Of a DNA stretch of 64,000 bases, positions 33,267-42,646 are shown piece by piece; within the stretch, counting starts at the first letter, position 1, and every line of letters begins with the position of its first letter. The notes under the pieces were generated by a model. That model did no database searches. It was given only the letters and a program-made list of their open reading frames with translations, and was not told the DNA's origin. Origin of the DNA: Lacihabitans sp. CS3-21 (lineage in GTDB: Bacteria > Bacteroidota > Bacteroidia > Cytophagales > Spirosomataceae); the NCBI RefSeq assembly GCF_024343675.1, contig NZ_RJUD01000004.1, forward strand, positions 1 to 64,000, read 5' to 3'. Both the position numbers and the translations under genes were made by a program.

Positions 33267-35801
33267 TTATTGTTCAATCGTTTCCTCTTTTGGCTTTTTG
33301 CTAAATTTCAACAATTCACCATTTTCTTCATGATCAACCATGATCACATCACCTTCGCTCAAAGTCCCTTTCAGTATTTCCTCTGCTAAAGGATCCTCTA
33401 CAAATTTCTGAATGGCTCTGTTTAAAGGTCTAGCACCATATTGTTGGTCGTAACCTTTTTCTGCTAAGAAATCTTTGGCTTTTTCGGTCAATTCCATTGA
33501 ATAACCGATGCTAGTAATTCTCGAGAAAAGCTTTTTGAGAGAAATATCAATGATTTTGTGAATGTCTTCTCTAGCAAGAGAGTTAAACACGATAACATCA
33601 TCCAGTCTGTTTAAGAATTCTGGTGAGAAAGTCTTTTTCAAAGCATTCTGGATAGTTGATTTTATCATATCATCCTGATTTTCAACTCTTGATTTGGTAG
33701 CAAAACCAATTCCTGAACCAAAGTCCTTCAAGTCTCTAACACCAATATTAGAGGTCATGATGATGATTGTGTTTCTAAAATCAACTCTTCTCCCCAAACT
33801 ATCTGTCAAAATACCATCATCCAATACTTGTAACAAAATATTGAAAATATCTGGGTGTGCTTTTTCAATTTCATCTAAAAGCACTACAGAATATGGCTTT
33901 CTTCGTACTTTTTCAGTCAATTGACCGCCTTCTTCATAACCTACATATCCTGGAGGAGCTCCTACGAGACGCGAAATACTGAATTTCTCCATGTATTCAC
34001 TCATATCAATACGTATCAAAGCATCTTCTTTGTCAAAAAGATATTCGGTCAACGTTTTTGCCAATTCTGTTTTACCAACACCTGTGGGTCCTAAGAAAAT
34101 GAACGTTCCAATAGGCTTTTTCGGATCTTTCAAACCTACTCTAGTTCTTTGAATGGCCTTTACAAGTTTCTCCACGGCGGCATCTTGTCCAACAATTCTT
34201 CCACGAAGCGAATCACCCATTTTCAGGATTTTATCGCCTTCATTCATATTGACTTTTTTCACTGGGATGCCCGTCATCATGGCTATTACCTCGCCTACGT
34301 GGTCCTCAGTTACAATATGACGCAAAGTTTTAGATTCTTCTTCCCAAGCTTGTTTGGCGTTTTCAAGTTGTTCCAAAAGCTTTTTCTCACGATCTCTCAG
34401 CTGAGCTGCTTCTTCGTATCTTTGACTTTTAACGACTCTATTTTTCTCTAATTTTATTTCCTCAACAGCCTCTTCTAAATCTACGACTTCTTGAGGGACA
34501 TTGATGTTTTTGATGTGAACTCTTGCTCCTACTTCATCAATCACATCTATGGCTTTGTCAGGTAAAAATCTGTCCGTAATGTATCTTTCTGAGTATTTTA
34601 CTGCGGAAACAATGGCTTCATCAGAGTAAGTTACATTGTGGTGATCTTCGTATTTGCTTTTGATGTTGTTTAGAATCTCAATGGTTTCATCGATAGATGT
34701 AGCATCCACCATAACCATTTGGAATCTTCTTGCCAAAGCACCATCTTTTTCAATGTATTGACGATATTCATCCAAAGTTGTTGCTCCAACGCATTGAATA
34801 TCTCCTCTGGCCAAAGCTGGTTTGAACATATTAGAGGCATCCAAAGAGCCACTAGCACCACCAGCACCTACAATGGTATGTATTTCATCAATGAAAAGAA
34901 CGATTTGGGGATTTTTCTCGATTTCAAGCATTACGGCTTTCATTCTTTCCTCAAACTGACCCCGGTATTTCGTTCCAGCTACCAAAGAAGCCAAATCAAG
35001 CGTAACTACTCTTTTTCCGAAAAGAACACGAGAAACTTTTTTCTGTACAATTCTAAGTGCTAAACCTTCAGCGATGGCTGTTTTACCCACACCTGGCTCA
35101 CCAATTAGAATTGGATTGTTTTTCTTTCTTCTAGATAAAATCTGAGCGACTCTCTCTATTTCTTTTTCACGTCCAACAATTGGATCTAACTTCCCGATTT
35201 CAGCCATCTTGGTCAAATCTCTTCCAAAATTGTCCAAAATTGGCGTTCTAGATTTTTCTCCAGTTTTTGGATCGCCTTTCTGGCTACCGTAAGATCCACT
35301 TCCACCACCAAATGATTTGTCGTCATCGTCAGTATCTGGTCTTTCCATGGTAGGTTCCTGACCAGTTAGTTGATATTCCAACATTTCTTTGATCAATTTA
35401 TAATTGATTCTATAACGATTCAATATTTGGCAACCCAAATTATCATCGTCTCTCAGCACAGCTAACAACAAATGTTCAGTTCCGATAACATCAGACTTGA
35501 AAATTTTTGCTTCTAAATGGGTGATTTTAAGTACTTTCTCTGATTGTCTGGTCAGAGGAATGTTAGAAAGGTTTTTGATGGTATTGGTTGCTGTTCCTCT
35601 TGTAGAGTTCTCGATAGAGGTTCTTAATTCTTCTGGATTTAAACCAGCCTTTTGAATCAGTTCTAAACCAAGTCCTTCACCTTCACGAATCATTCCTAAG
35701 ATAAGATGCTCAGTTCCGATATAATCGTGCCCCAATCTCAATGCCTCTTCACGGGCAAGAGATATAACTTCTTTTACTCTTTGTGAAAACTTGGGTTCCA
35801 T
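33267..35801 (-). CDS. clpC: ATP-dependent Clp protease ATP-binding subunit ClpC
   Basis: 844-aa HSP100 unfoldase. Two N-terminal Clp repeats (about 5-145; GTEHLILGMIREGEG and GTEHLLLAVL) precede a long acidic/Gly linker (about 146-190). AAA1 has Walker A GEPGVGKT (234-241) and Walker B VVLFIDEIHT; the M-domain with a UVR-like SQRYEEAAQLRDREKKL follows; AAA2 has GPTGVGKT and VVLLDEIEKAHPD. The C-terminal domain is complete. It delivers substrates to ClpP. No ctsR/mcsAB operon is present. Confidence 0.97.
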   Translation of the reverse strand: MEPKFSQRVKEVISLAREEALRLGHDYIGTEHLILGMIREGEGLGLELIQKAGLNPEELRTSIENSTRGTATNTIKNLSNIPLTRQSEKVLKITHLEAKIFKSDVIGTEHLLLAVLRDDDNLGCQILNRYRINYKLIKEMLEYQLTGQEPTMERPDTDDDDKSFGGGSGSYGSQKGDPKTGEKSRTPILDNFGRDLTKMAEIGKLDPIVGREKEIERVAQILSRRKKNNPILIGEPGVGKTAIAEGLALRIVQKKVSRVLFGKRVVTLDLASLVAGTKYRGQFEERMKAVMLEIEKNPQIVLFIDEIHTIVGAGGASGSLDASNMFKPALARGDIQCVGATTLDEYRQYIEKDGALARRFQMVMVDATSIDETIEILNNIKSKYEDHHNVTYSDEAIVSAVKYSERYITDRFLPDKAIDVIDEVGARVHIKNINVPQEVVDLEEAVEEIKLEKNRVVKSQRYEEAAQLRDREKKLLEQLENAKQAWEEESKTLRHIVTEDHVGEVIAMMTGIPVKKVNMNEGDKILKMGDSLRGRIVGQDAAVEKLVKAIQRTRVGLKDPKKPIGTFIFLGPTGVGKTELAKTLTEYLFDKEDALIRIDMSEYMEKFSISRLVGAPPGYVGYEEGGQLTEKVRRKPYSVVLLDEIEKAHPDIFNILLQVLDDGILTDSLGRRVDFRNTIIIMTSNIGVRDLKDFGSGIGFATKSRVENQDDMIKSTIQNALKKTFSPEFLNRLDDVIVFNSLAREDIHKIIDISLKKLFSRITSIGYSMELTEKAKDFLAEKGYDQQYGARPLNRAIQKFVEDPLAEEILKGTLSEGDVIMVDHEENGELLKFSKKPKEETIEQ

Positions 35802-35847
35802 TTAATCTCCTTTTTTATCGAATTAACATTATTTTTTAAAACATTGT

Positions 35848-36459
35848 TCAATTGACCGATTTCCTTGAGCTTCTCAGGATTTGTACGCTCTCTGGTCCTT
35901 TCGAAAAAATAAGGTCTATGACACTCAAATTAGGCTCAAACTTGTTGCCAAAGTTTTGAAAATATTCTTTTGGCACATAATATTCCGGAAAATCGAGTCT
36001 ATTCTTTGCATTAAAGCTAATAAAATCGTTTTTATTCTCAAAATAGGAAAATTCAGCTTGACAAATTGTCGTGTTAATTTTCAATAATTCAAGACATATT
36101 GTCAGAGATTTATAGTTTAGATCGATTAGATGTGCATAATGTTTGGTAAATAACGGTTCAAACATATATTCATAGTACTCGAAATACGAACTTTTTTTAT
36201 AACAATTTTCAATAGACTTCCGGATGGACCTTTGCCAGTTGGTAGAATTATCAATTTTTATTTCCTTAATAATTTCATTGTTTGGACCTTTTTGAATGGG
36301 AACGGTTAGTGTTTCTATTTGATGCGGACCTAGAATGTTTGCTCGAGTTCTGAATGATTGTTTCCTATATTGTTCTCCAATATTGATTTTTATTTCAGAT
36401 TCTTCTAAAATTGTAGTCATATAAACCAAACATGGCAGAAAATTTGAAGAGAAAATCAT
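35848..36459 (-). CDS. WbqC-like family protein
   Basis: 203-aa cytosolic protein. WbqC hallmarks: an N-terminal FSSNFLPCLVYMTTIL, IGEQYRKQSFRTRANILG and LTVPIQKG, and the DNSTNWQRSIRKSIENCYKKSSYFEYY segment. Members occur in polysaccharide biosynthesis and next to many housekeeping genes; the reaction is not known. It is transcribed in the same direction as clpC, 46 bp upstream. Confidence 0.8.
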   Translation of the reverse strand: MIFSSNFLPCLVYMTTILEESEIKINIGEQYRKQSFRTRANILGPHQIETLTVPIQKGPNNEIIKEIKIDNSTNWQRSIRKSIENCYKKSSYFEYYEYMFEPLFTKHYAHLIDLNYKSLTICLELLKINTTICQAEFSYFENKNDFISFNAKNRLDFPEYYVPKEYFQNFGNKFEPNLSVIDLIFSKGPESVQILRSSRKSVN

Positions 36460-36519
36460 CGTAAGATAATTTTTAGGTTTTTTGGAAGTTTAAAGAACAA
36501 AGATAATAAGGCAATTTTG

Positions 36520-39102
36520 ATGGTAAGAGGTTTTGTTTTTTTAGTTTTCTGTTTATTTACCTCAGTAAATATATCAAAGGCTTTTGTGCCTGAAAATATA
36601 AAGCTGAAGGTAGTGGTCATTAATAGTTTCGATGGAAATCAGTTACAGTCGAATTTTACAGTAAAAGTAACACTAGATCCTGGCGGTCAAGAGATTAAAC
36701 TCATTAATAACAAGAAAGAGACATATTATGATATTCCAAGAGGTAAAGTTCTGAAGATTTCAGTTACAGCCGTAGGTTTTTATAATGAAGTTAAATCTTT
36801 CGAAAGCGAGAATTTGAGTGATGGTGACATTTTAGAAATTCAATTAAATCCTAAACCATCTGGAAGATTGCAACTTACAACAATTGATGCGGATACCAAA
36901 GATCCTGTTTCTTCTGATGTTGAAATTGTGTTTTTTTCAAGAACTAATAAGGAAAAAATAAACGAACAAAATCCGCAGATTCTGTATTATTATGAATTGA
37001 AAGGAAAGTATAAAATTACAACAAATGCCAAGGGCTATTTAAAAGATACACGAGAACTGGAATTAGATATCGATGCGGAACAAAAAACAGAAACAGTAGT
37101 AATAGAGCTGATTAAAAACCGAATGCAGCAGGAAATTAGTTTATTTGATTTATCTACAAACTTAAAAATTTCTGCCGGAACTGTTTCTATAAATCATATG
37201 GAAACTGGACAAAAGATTTTCGATGGAAAAATAGAAAATGGCCGTGTATTATTTGATGGAAATAGAAATGATAATTATACTATTATAACAACTGTTCCTG
37301 GTTTTATGGAGTTCAAATCACCTTTTGTTTTGGATGGTAAACCTAAAAAATATGGATTATCACCAAGTTCTTCTCTTCAAATTGATGTTTTTGATGAAGA
37401 ATCCAGCGAAAGGCTAGGAATAGAACTTGAAATCACTAGCCCTACTGGTAAGAAATCCAAGTTGAATACATCGAATAAGCAAGCCTATTCATACGTTCCC
37501 ACCGAGACGGGTACCTATAGCATTGCGTCCAAAGCCAATGGTTATATCAATCGTTCTGGTAGTTTTTTTGTAAAATCTTTGGCAGCAGGTAGTACCTTTT
37601 ACACATTTAGACTCAAAAAAGGCTCAAACGAGTACGTTATTAGCGTATTTGATTTCGAAACCAAAAATCCAATTAATAATGCCATCATAAAAGTTTATAG
37701 CGAGCAATCAAAAGAGATTGCTGGGAAAGTTACAAAAAATCAAAAATCAGTAAATTTAGATGCTGAGAAGAAACATTTTTTTGAGGTATCGGCAATTGGA
37801 TATAACGATTTTACCGCAAATGTTGAAACAAATAAATCTATAGAGGTTTTTCTAAAAAAGAAAGTTGCGGATGTTTTAGAAACCTTTGAAATAACTGTTG
37901 TGGATGAACAAACCAAGATTCCAATAAAAGATGCAAGACTTAGAGTTTTTGAAAGTGACAACAAAGCCATTGCTTTGAGTTTTGACCCAAGTAGGTCAGT
38001 TTTTATCTCCAATAAAGTAAATCCTAAGCTGAGTTATAACTACGAAGCTTCTGCCAAAGGTTATAATAATTTGAAACAGCGGTTGGATTTGACTCAAAAT
38101 AAGATTCAATTGGTAATGACAGCTTTTGAAATTAGCAATTTTTATTTTTCTGCCATAGATGCATTTACGAAAGAAAAGATTGATGCCAATTTTAAAATTC
38201 AAGTAGAAAAGGTTGAAATCAAACAAGATTTGGAAGGTGACAGAAAAAGAGTCAGTCTTTCTGCAACAAATAATTATAGTCTTGAAGTCAAAAAAGACAA
38301 TTTTAAAAGCATTAGTAAGGTAATAGATAGAAGAGAAGCGGTAAATTCAGCATTTGTTGTTCCACTTTTCAGAGAATCCTACCCTATTCTTTTCAAAGTT
38401 AATAATAAATTGGATCCTTCAAAAACACCTGAAATTAAGGCAACCCTAAAAACTAAAAATGACAACAAATCAGAGGAATTGTCTTTCAATCTTGATAAAA
38501 ATGGATTCTTAGGCAATATTTCATCTGATGGAAACTATACTTTGCAAATTCAAATACCTGATTTTGAAAACTATACTGGAGCTTTCATGCTGAATCAAGC
38601 AAATCCTGAAAGCTTGGAATATTTATTGACTTTAAAACCGTTAAAGAAGGCAATTGAAAAAGTTGATAAACCAGTTATAGAGACGCCAAAAGAGGAAAAA
38701 GTAATAGCGGCAAAGGTTCAAGGACCTCCTTCGGCAGCCTTAGATATCAAAAAAGGAATCAAGTATCCGTTGGAAGGGGTAAATTTTGAAAAAAGTAAAA
38801 CAATATTGGTGAAAGGTGCTGAATCTAAACTTGACGGTGTAGTTGAATACCTAAAGCAAAACCCTAAAGCCCAAATTGAAATAGCAGGTCATACAGATAA
38901 TGAAGGGTTAGACCAAAGATTAAATCAACGTCTATCAGAGTTTAGAGCAAAAGTGGTCGCCAATTATTTGTTCAATAAAGGAATTGCCTCAGAACGAATT
39001 ATTACCATCGGAAAAGGCTCGACTGAACCAATTGTACCCAATGACACTGACGAGAATAAAGCAAAGAATAGAAGAATAGAAATTATGATTTTAGAAGATT
39101 AA
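36520..39102 (+). CDS. Large modular OmpA family protein
   Basis: 860-aa exported protein: signal peptide (about 1-22), about eight consecutive ~80-95-residue beta-sandwich modules, and a C-terminal OmpA domain (about 750-860) with V-N-F-E-K-S-K, IAGHTDNEG, LNQRLSEFRAKVV and NRRIEIMI. The modules share a pattern of an opening V-x-D-x-x-T or similar strand, a central A-x-G-Y/F turn (TAVGFYN, NAKGYLKD, TVPGFMEF, KANGYINR, SAIGYNDF, SAKGYNNL) and a final hydrophobic strand, as in PEGA or carboxypeptidase-regulatory-like domains. It probably reaches out from peptidoglycan through the periplasm. ATG 36520 preferred over TTG 36517. Confidence 0.8.
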   Translation: MVRGFVFLVFCLFTSVNISKAFVPENIKLKVVVINSFDGNQLQSNFTVKVTLDPGGQEIKLINNKKETYYDIPRGKVLKISVTAVGFYNEVKSFESENLSDGDILEIQLNPKPSGRLQLTTIDADTKDPVSSDVEIVFFSRTNKEKINEQNPQILYYYELKGKYKITTNAKGYLKDTRELELDIDAEQKTETVVIELIKNRMQQEISLFDLSTNLKISAGTVSINHMETGQKIFDGKIENGRVLFDGNRNDNYTIITTVPGFMEFKSPFVLDGKPKKYGLSPSSSLQIDVFDEESSERLGIELEITSPTGKKSKLNTSNKQAYSYVPTETGTYSIASKANGYINRSGSFFVKSLAAGSTFYTFRLKKGSNEYVISVFDFETKNPINNAIIKVYSEQSKEIAGKVTKNQKSVNLDAEKKHFFEVSAIGYNDFTANVETNKSIEVFLKKKVADVLETFEITVVDEQTKIPIKDARLRVFESDNKAIALSFDPSRSVFISNKVNPKLSYNYEASAKGYNNLKQRLDLTQNKIQLVMTAFEISNFYFSAIDAFTKEKIDANFKIQVEKVEIKQDLEGDRKRVSLSATNNYSLEVKKDNFKSISKVIDRREAVNSAFVVPLFRESYPILFKVNNKLDPSKTPEIKATLKTKNDNKSEELSFNLDKNGFLGNISSDGNYTLQIQIPDFENYTGAFMLNQANPESLEYLLTLKPLKKAIEKVDKPVIETPKEEKVIAAKVQGPPSAALDIKKGIKYPLEGVNFEKSKTILVKGAESKLDGVVEYLKQNPKAQIEIAGHTDNEGLDQRLNQRLSEFRAKVVANYLFNKGIASERIITIGKGSTEPIVPNDTDENKAKNRRIEIMILED

Positions 39103-40058
39103 GATTTTGCAGCTGCTCTCCTAAGCCTGTCATTTATGGCTAATCCCAAGCCAATTTCGGGAACCAATTCTATATAAATTTTCTCAATGGGAAGTTTATC
39201 TAAGCTTCTTAATCCATCAAAAAGTCTAAAAGCGGCTTCCTTTAAGTCAGAATTGGCAGATAAAATAAATTGATTGTCAAATCCCTCTACTTCTTTATTA
39301 AATAACAAGAAGCCTGTTTTGTCCTTGTCAATATGCTTTAAATCTACTTTTTGCTCAAGAATCTCTATACGTTTGTTGGGTGAATAATGTTTATCTAGCA
39401 TTCCAGGTGCCTCAGGATTTGAACTGGAATGATCTTTTATGATTATTTCCCCAAGAAATAAATTTTTTAGGCTTTCAAGTTCTAAGCCACCTTTTCTATA
39501 AACAATCAGTTTTTCATCTTCCATGCCGATAATGGTTGACTCCAACCCTACTTGGCATGGCCCTCCGTCAAGTATATATGGAATTCTTTCTCCCAATTGT
39601 TCGAAAACATGCAAAGGTGTGGTGGGCGAAACATAACCAAAGGGATTGGCACTCGGTGCTGCCAAAGGGAAATCCAGTTTATTTAATAATTCAAGTGTTA
39701 GGGGATGATTTGGAATCCTGATTGCCACTTTTTTTAGACCGGAAGTTGTTATTTCGGGAATTATTCCGCTTTTTTCTACCAAAAAAGTCAAAGGACCTGG
39801 GCAAAATTTATTCGCAATAGCTAAAAGCTCTTTGGGGAAATTCAGGGTATATTTTTCGAAATCTGATATTTTTCCAACGTGAATGATCAAGGGATCAAAA
39901 CTTGGTCGGTTTTTGGCTTCATAGATTTTGCTCACCGCCAAAGGATCCAATGCATTTGCTGCTAAACCATAAACCGTCTCCGTAGGGATGGCCACTATGT
40001 TGCCATTCATCAAAAGATTTTGAGCTTTGCTTATACTTTTTCCTATTTCTGCGGTCAT
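39099..40058 (-). CDS. L-threonylcarbamoyladenylate synthase (TsaC/Sua5)
   Basis: 319-aa long-form Sua5-type enzyme that makes threonylcarbamoyl-AMP for the t6A37 modification of tRNAs. YrdC domain (about 5-200) shows VAIPTETVYGLAANA, KNRPSFDPLIIH, FCPGPLTFL, and PSANPFGYVSPT; the C-terminal Sua5 domain begins near PGMLDKHYSP. Its start overlaps the stop of the truA-GNAT gene by 4 bp, so both tRNA-modification genes are cotranslated. Its stop shares TTAA with the convergent OmpA gene. Confidence 0.93.
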   Translation of the reverse strand: MTAEIGKSISKAQNLLMNGNIVAIPTETVYGLAANALDPLAVSKIYEAKNRPSFDPLIIHVGKISDFEKYTLNFPKELLAIANKFCPGPLTFLVEKSGIIPEITTSGLKKVAIRIPNHPLTLELLNKLDFPLAAPSANPFGYVSPTTPLHVFEQLGERIPYILDGGPCQVGLESTIIGMEDEKLIVYRKGGLELESLKNLFLGEIIIKDHSSSNPEAPGMLDKHYSPNKRIEILEQKVDLKHIDKDKTGFLLFNKEVEGFDNQFILSANSDLKEAAFRLFDGLRSLDKLPIEKIYIELVPEIGLGLAINDRLRRAAAKS

Positions 40059-41263
40059 AATTGTTTTTCAAAATACAAAATATCATCCTCGGGATTAACA
40101 TTGTAAGGAATTGTCTCCTCAAATCCCAAATTTCTATATAAGCTCACGGCGGATTCCAAACGCCCCAAAGTATCTAATTTCATAATTTTATATTTCAAGT
40201 CTTTGGCTTTTTCAATTAAGGCCTCGGCCAAAAGTTTTCCGATACCATAACCTTGAAATTCAGGAAGAACAAAAAGTCGCTTCATTTCACAAATTCCGTC
40301 TTCTAGCTTTTTAAGAGCAACTATTCCAACCACATTTTCTCCTTCTTTTGCAAATAAGATAGTTCCCGTTGGAAAAGCATATTTTCCCGGCAAATTGTCA
40401 AGTTCTTCTTGGAAGCCTTGAAAACACAATGAAATGCCTAAATTTTCTTGATACTTGAGGAATAATGTTTTCGCTAGACCCATTTCACTCATTTCTGCTT
40501 CTGAAATCTTAACAAATCTTTCAAAATAGCCTTCTGGGTAATTTACCTCTTCTAATGTTAAACCTTCGGCTTTGGCGGCAATCCCAGCTTTTGTTCTATC
40601 TTTTTCTAAAATTATTTGTTCAAAATCATCTACAGAAATCTTCGAAACTCCTACATTTATCAAAGTTCCAACGATTGCCCTCACCATGCCTCTTAAAAAT
40701 CTATTGGCCCTTATGTGAAACTCTAAAGTATCCCCATTTTGTATCCAAAATGCTTCTTCTATCCTACAATCAAAAGTCTTAACGTCGGTTTTTACCTTAC
40801 TAAAACTTTTAAAATCCATGTGTTTGAGTAGAATTTGCGAAGCTTTGTTTAGTTCTGCAATATTCATATTTCTAAAGTAAACCGCTGCCACATCTTTCTT
40901 AAAGGGGTCTTTAAAAGGAATAATTCTGTAAATATATTTTCTAGTTACAGCATCAAATCTGGTGTGATCGTTGGGATATACCTTAAAAATATTATTAACT
41001 GAAATGTCATCGCTTAAGAATTTGTTTAGCCTAATTTTAAGATTTGTAGTGTCATTTATTTTTTTGGGAAAAATAAAATGAGCAAACTGCTGTCTAGCAT
41101 GAACACCCGTATCTGTTCGACTACTGCCCATAATCGATATTTTTTCGCCTAAAATGGTGCTTAAAGCAAATTCCAATTCACCTTGAATACTCGGGGCATT
41201 GGGTTGAATTTGCCAACCATGAAAATTTGTTCCAAGGTATGATACCTCTATAAAGTATTTCAT
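40055..41263 (-). CDS. truA: tRNA pseudouridine synthase A fused to a GNAT acetyltransferase
   Basis: 402 aa, longer than the ~250 aa of ordinary TruA. Residues 1-247 are a complete TruA with the catalytic Asp51 in SSRTDTGVHA, YIYRI and the RANRFLRGMVRAIVGTL motif; it makes pseudouridine at positions 38-40 of tRNAs. Residues about 250-402 are a complete GNAT domain (LGISLCFQGFQEEL, CEMKRLFVLPEFQGYGIGKLLAEALI with acetyl-CoA loop Q347-G-Y-G-I-G352, and YRNLGFEE). No stop or frame change separates them. The GNAT substrate is unknown. TAATTTTG lies only 4 bp before the ATG, so the mRNA may be nearly leaderless if that is the promoter. Confidence 0.9.
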   Translation of the reverse strand: MKYFIEVSYLGTNFHGWQIQPNAPSIQGELEFALSTILGEKISIMGSSRTDTGVHARQQFAHFIFPKKINDTTNLKIRLNKFLSDDISVNNIFKVYPNDHTRFDAVTRKYIYRIIPFKDPFKKDVAAVYFRNMNIAELNKASQILLKHMDFKSFSKVKTDVKTFDCRIEEAFWIQNGDTLEFHIRANRFLRGMVRAIVGTLINVGVSKISVDDFEQIILEKDRTKAGIAAKAEGLTLEEVNYPEGYFERFVKISEAEMSEMGLAKTLFLKYQENLGISLCFQGFQEELDNLPGKYAFPTGTILFAKEGENVVGIVALKKLEDGICEMKRLFVLPEFQGYGIGKLLAEALIEKAKDLKYKIMKLDTLGRLESAVSLYRNLGFEETIPYNVNPEDDILYFEKQL

Positions 41264-41374
41264 ACTGCAAAATTATGGATTTTTTCAGCAATATATTTGA
41301 TAAATGATTTTTTAGGCTTTAAAAAAATGCTTTAGTTTGTAGAATAAACAAAACTGTAAAACCCTAATTATATT

Positions 41375-42580
41375 ATGAAATTGACTGTAAGGATTCAGCT
41401 CATGTTGATGATGTTCCTGATGTTTTTTACCTGGGGCTCGTGGTATGGCCAAATGGGCAAATACATGTTCACCACTTTAAATGCCAATGGCGACCAAATA
41501 GGCAATGCTTATGCAACATTTTCCATTGCTTCTATTATTGCTCCATTTTTTATCGGTATGATAGCCGATAGGTATTTTTCAGCCCAAAAAGTAATGGGGA
41601 TTTTGAATTTATTAGGAGCTGGAATCCTTTATTTTCTTATTCAAAACCAATCGGCTGATAATTTTTTCTGGTATATTTTGGCCTACACCCTAACATTTGC
41701 TCCCAATTTGGCCTTGTCAAGTTCAATTGCAATGAATCAAATGAAAGATCCGGGAAAGGAATTTCCAGTTATTAGGGTTTTAGGCACGATAGCATGGATA
41801 GTAGTTACCAATATTATAGGTTTTTATGAAGTTGGAGATAAAGTAACAATTTTCCAGATTGCCATGTTTACCTCACTTGCTTGGGCTGTTTTTGCATTTA
41901 CTTTGCCCAATACCCCACCAAAGGCAACTGGAAATGCCACTATCGGTCAAATTTTAGGCACTGATGCATTCGTGTTGTTTAAGGATCGTTCCTTTTTAAT
42001 ATTCTTCATTTCGTCTGTTTTGGTTTGTATACCTTTGGCATTTTATTATGCCCATGGAAATTTATCTCTTACCGAATCAAATATGACTAATGTAGAGAAT
42101 AAAATGTCACTCGGTCAGGTTTCAGAAGTTGGATTTATGTTACTTATTCCTTTTGCTTTGCAAAAATTTGGCATAAAAAAGATGTTAATTGTAGGTTTGA
42201 TTGCTTGGATTACACGTTTTGTTTGCTTTGGATACGGCGATGGAATTTCGTCTGAGTGGGTTTTATATATTGCAATATTGCTCCATGGCGTATGTTATGA
42301 CTTCTTTTTTGTAACGGGACAAATTTACACCGATAACAAAGCAGGAGAAAAAATAAAGAATTCTGCCCAAGGGCTCATAACTTTTGCAACTTATGGTGTA
42401 GGTATGGGAATTGGTTCCTATTTATCGGGAAAAGTCCTTACCAAATATACATCAGTTGTAGATGGAGTTACCAAACACGATTGGTCTGGTGTTTGGATGG
42501 TTCCTGCTTACATTGCTGCTGGTGTTCTAATACTGTTTATTTTGTTTTTCAAAGATAATACGAGAAATTCGGCTAAATAA
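41375..42580 (+). CDS. Nucleoside:H+ symporter-like MFS transporter
   Basis: 401-aa inner-membrane permease with about 12 helices. It matches the NupG-type nucleoside:H+ symporter family: TWGSWYGQMGKYM near the start, a conserved IGMIADRYFSAQK loop, and RVLGTIAWIVVTNIIGF. It probably imports nucleosides. It is followed by fumC on the same strand, but fumC has its own promoter. Confidence 0.88.
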   Translation: MKLTVRIQLMLMMFLMFFTWGSWYGQMGKYMFTTLNANGDQIGNAYATFSIASIIAPFFIGMIADRYFSAQKVMGILNLLGAGILYFLIQNQSADNFFWYILAYTLTFAPNLALSSSIAMNQMKDPGKEFPVIRVLGTIAWIVVTNIIGFYEVGDKVTIFQIAMFTSLAWAVFAFTLPNTPPKATGNATIGQILGTDAFVLFKDRSFLIFFISSVLVCIPLAFYYAHGNLSLTESNMTNVENKMSLGQVSEVGFMLLIPFALQKFGIKKMLIVGLIAWITRFVCFGYGDGISSEWVLYIAILLHGVCYDFFFVTGQIYTDNKAGEKIKNSAQGLITFATYGVGMGIGSYLSGKVLTKYTSVVDGVTKHDWSGVWMVPAYIAAGVLILFILFFKDNTRNSAK

Positions 42581-42596
42581 ATTGTATAATTCTAAG

Positions 42597-42627
42597 TTTG
42601 ATATTATTCAAATCGATACTAAATTTG
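42597..42627 (+). promoter_or_regulatory. Promoter of fumC
   Basis: TTTG at 42597-42600, a 19-bp spacer and TAAATTTG at 42620-42627 match the Bacteroidetes promoter consensus exactly. The -7 box lies 19 bp before the fumC ATG, leaving a short leader. Confidence 0.8.
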
Positions 42628-42646
42628 TAAAAAAATAGATAAAAAA

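Noticed and set aside
34149-34451. 100-codon frame antisense to clpC.
   Set aside because: It mirrors strongly conserved clpC codons and has no signal, domain or ribosome site of its own. The same applies to other antisense frames in sucC, dnaB, guaA, fumC and the amidohydrolase genes.
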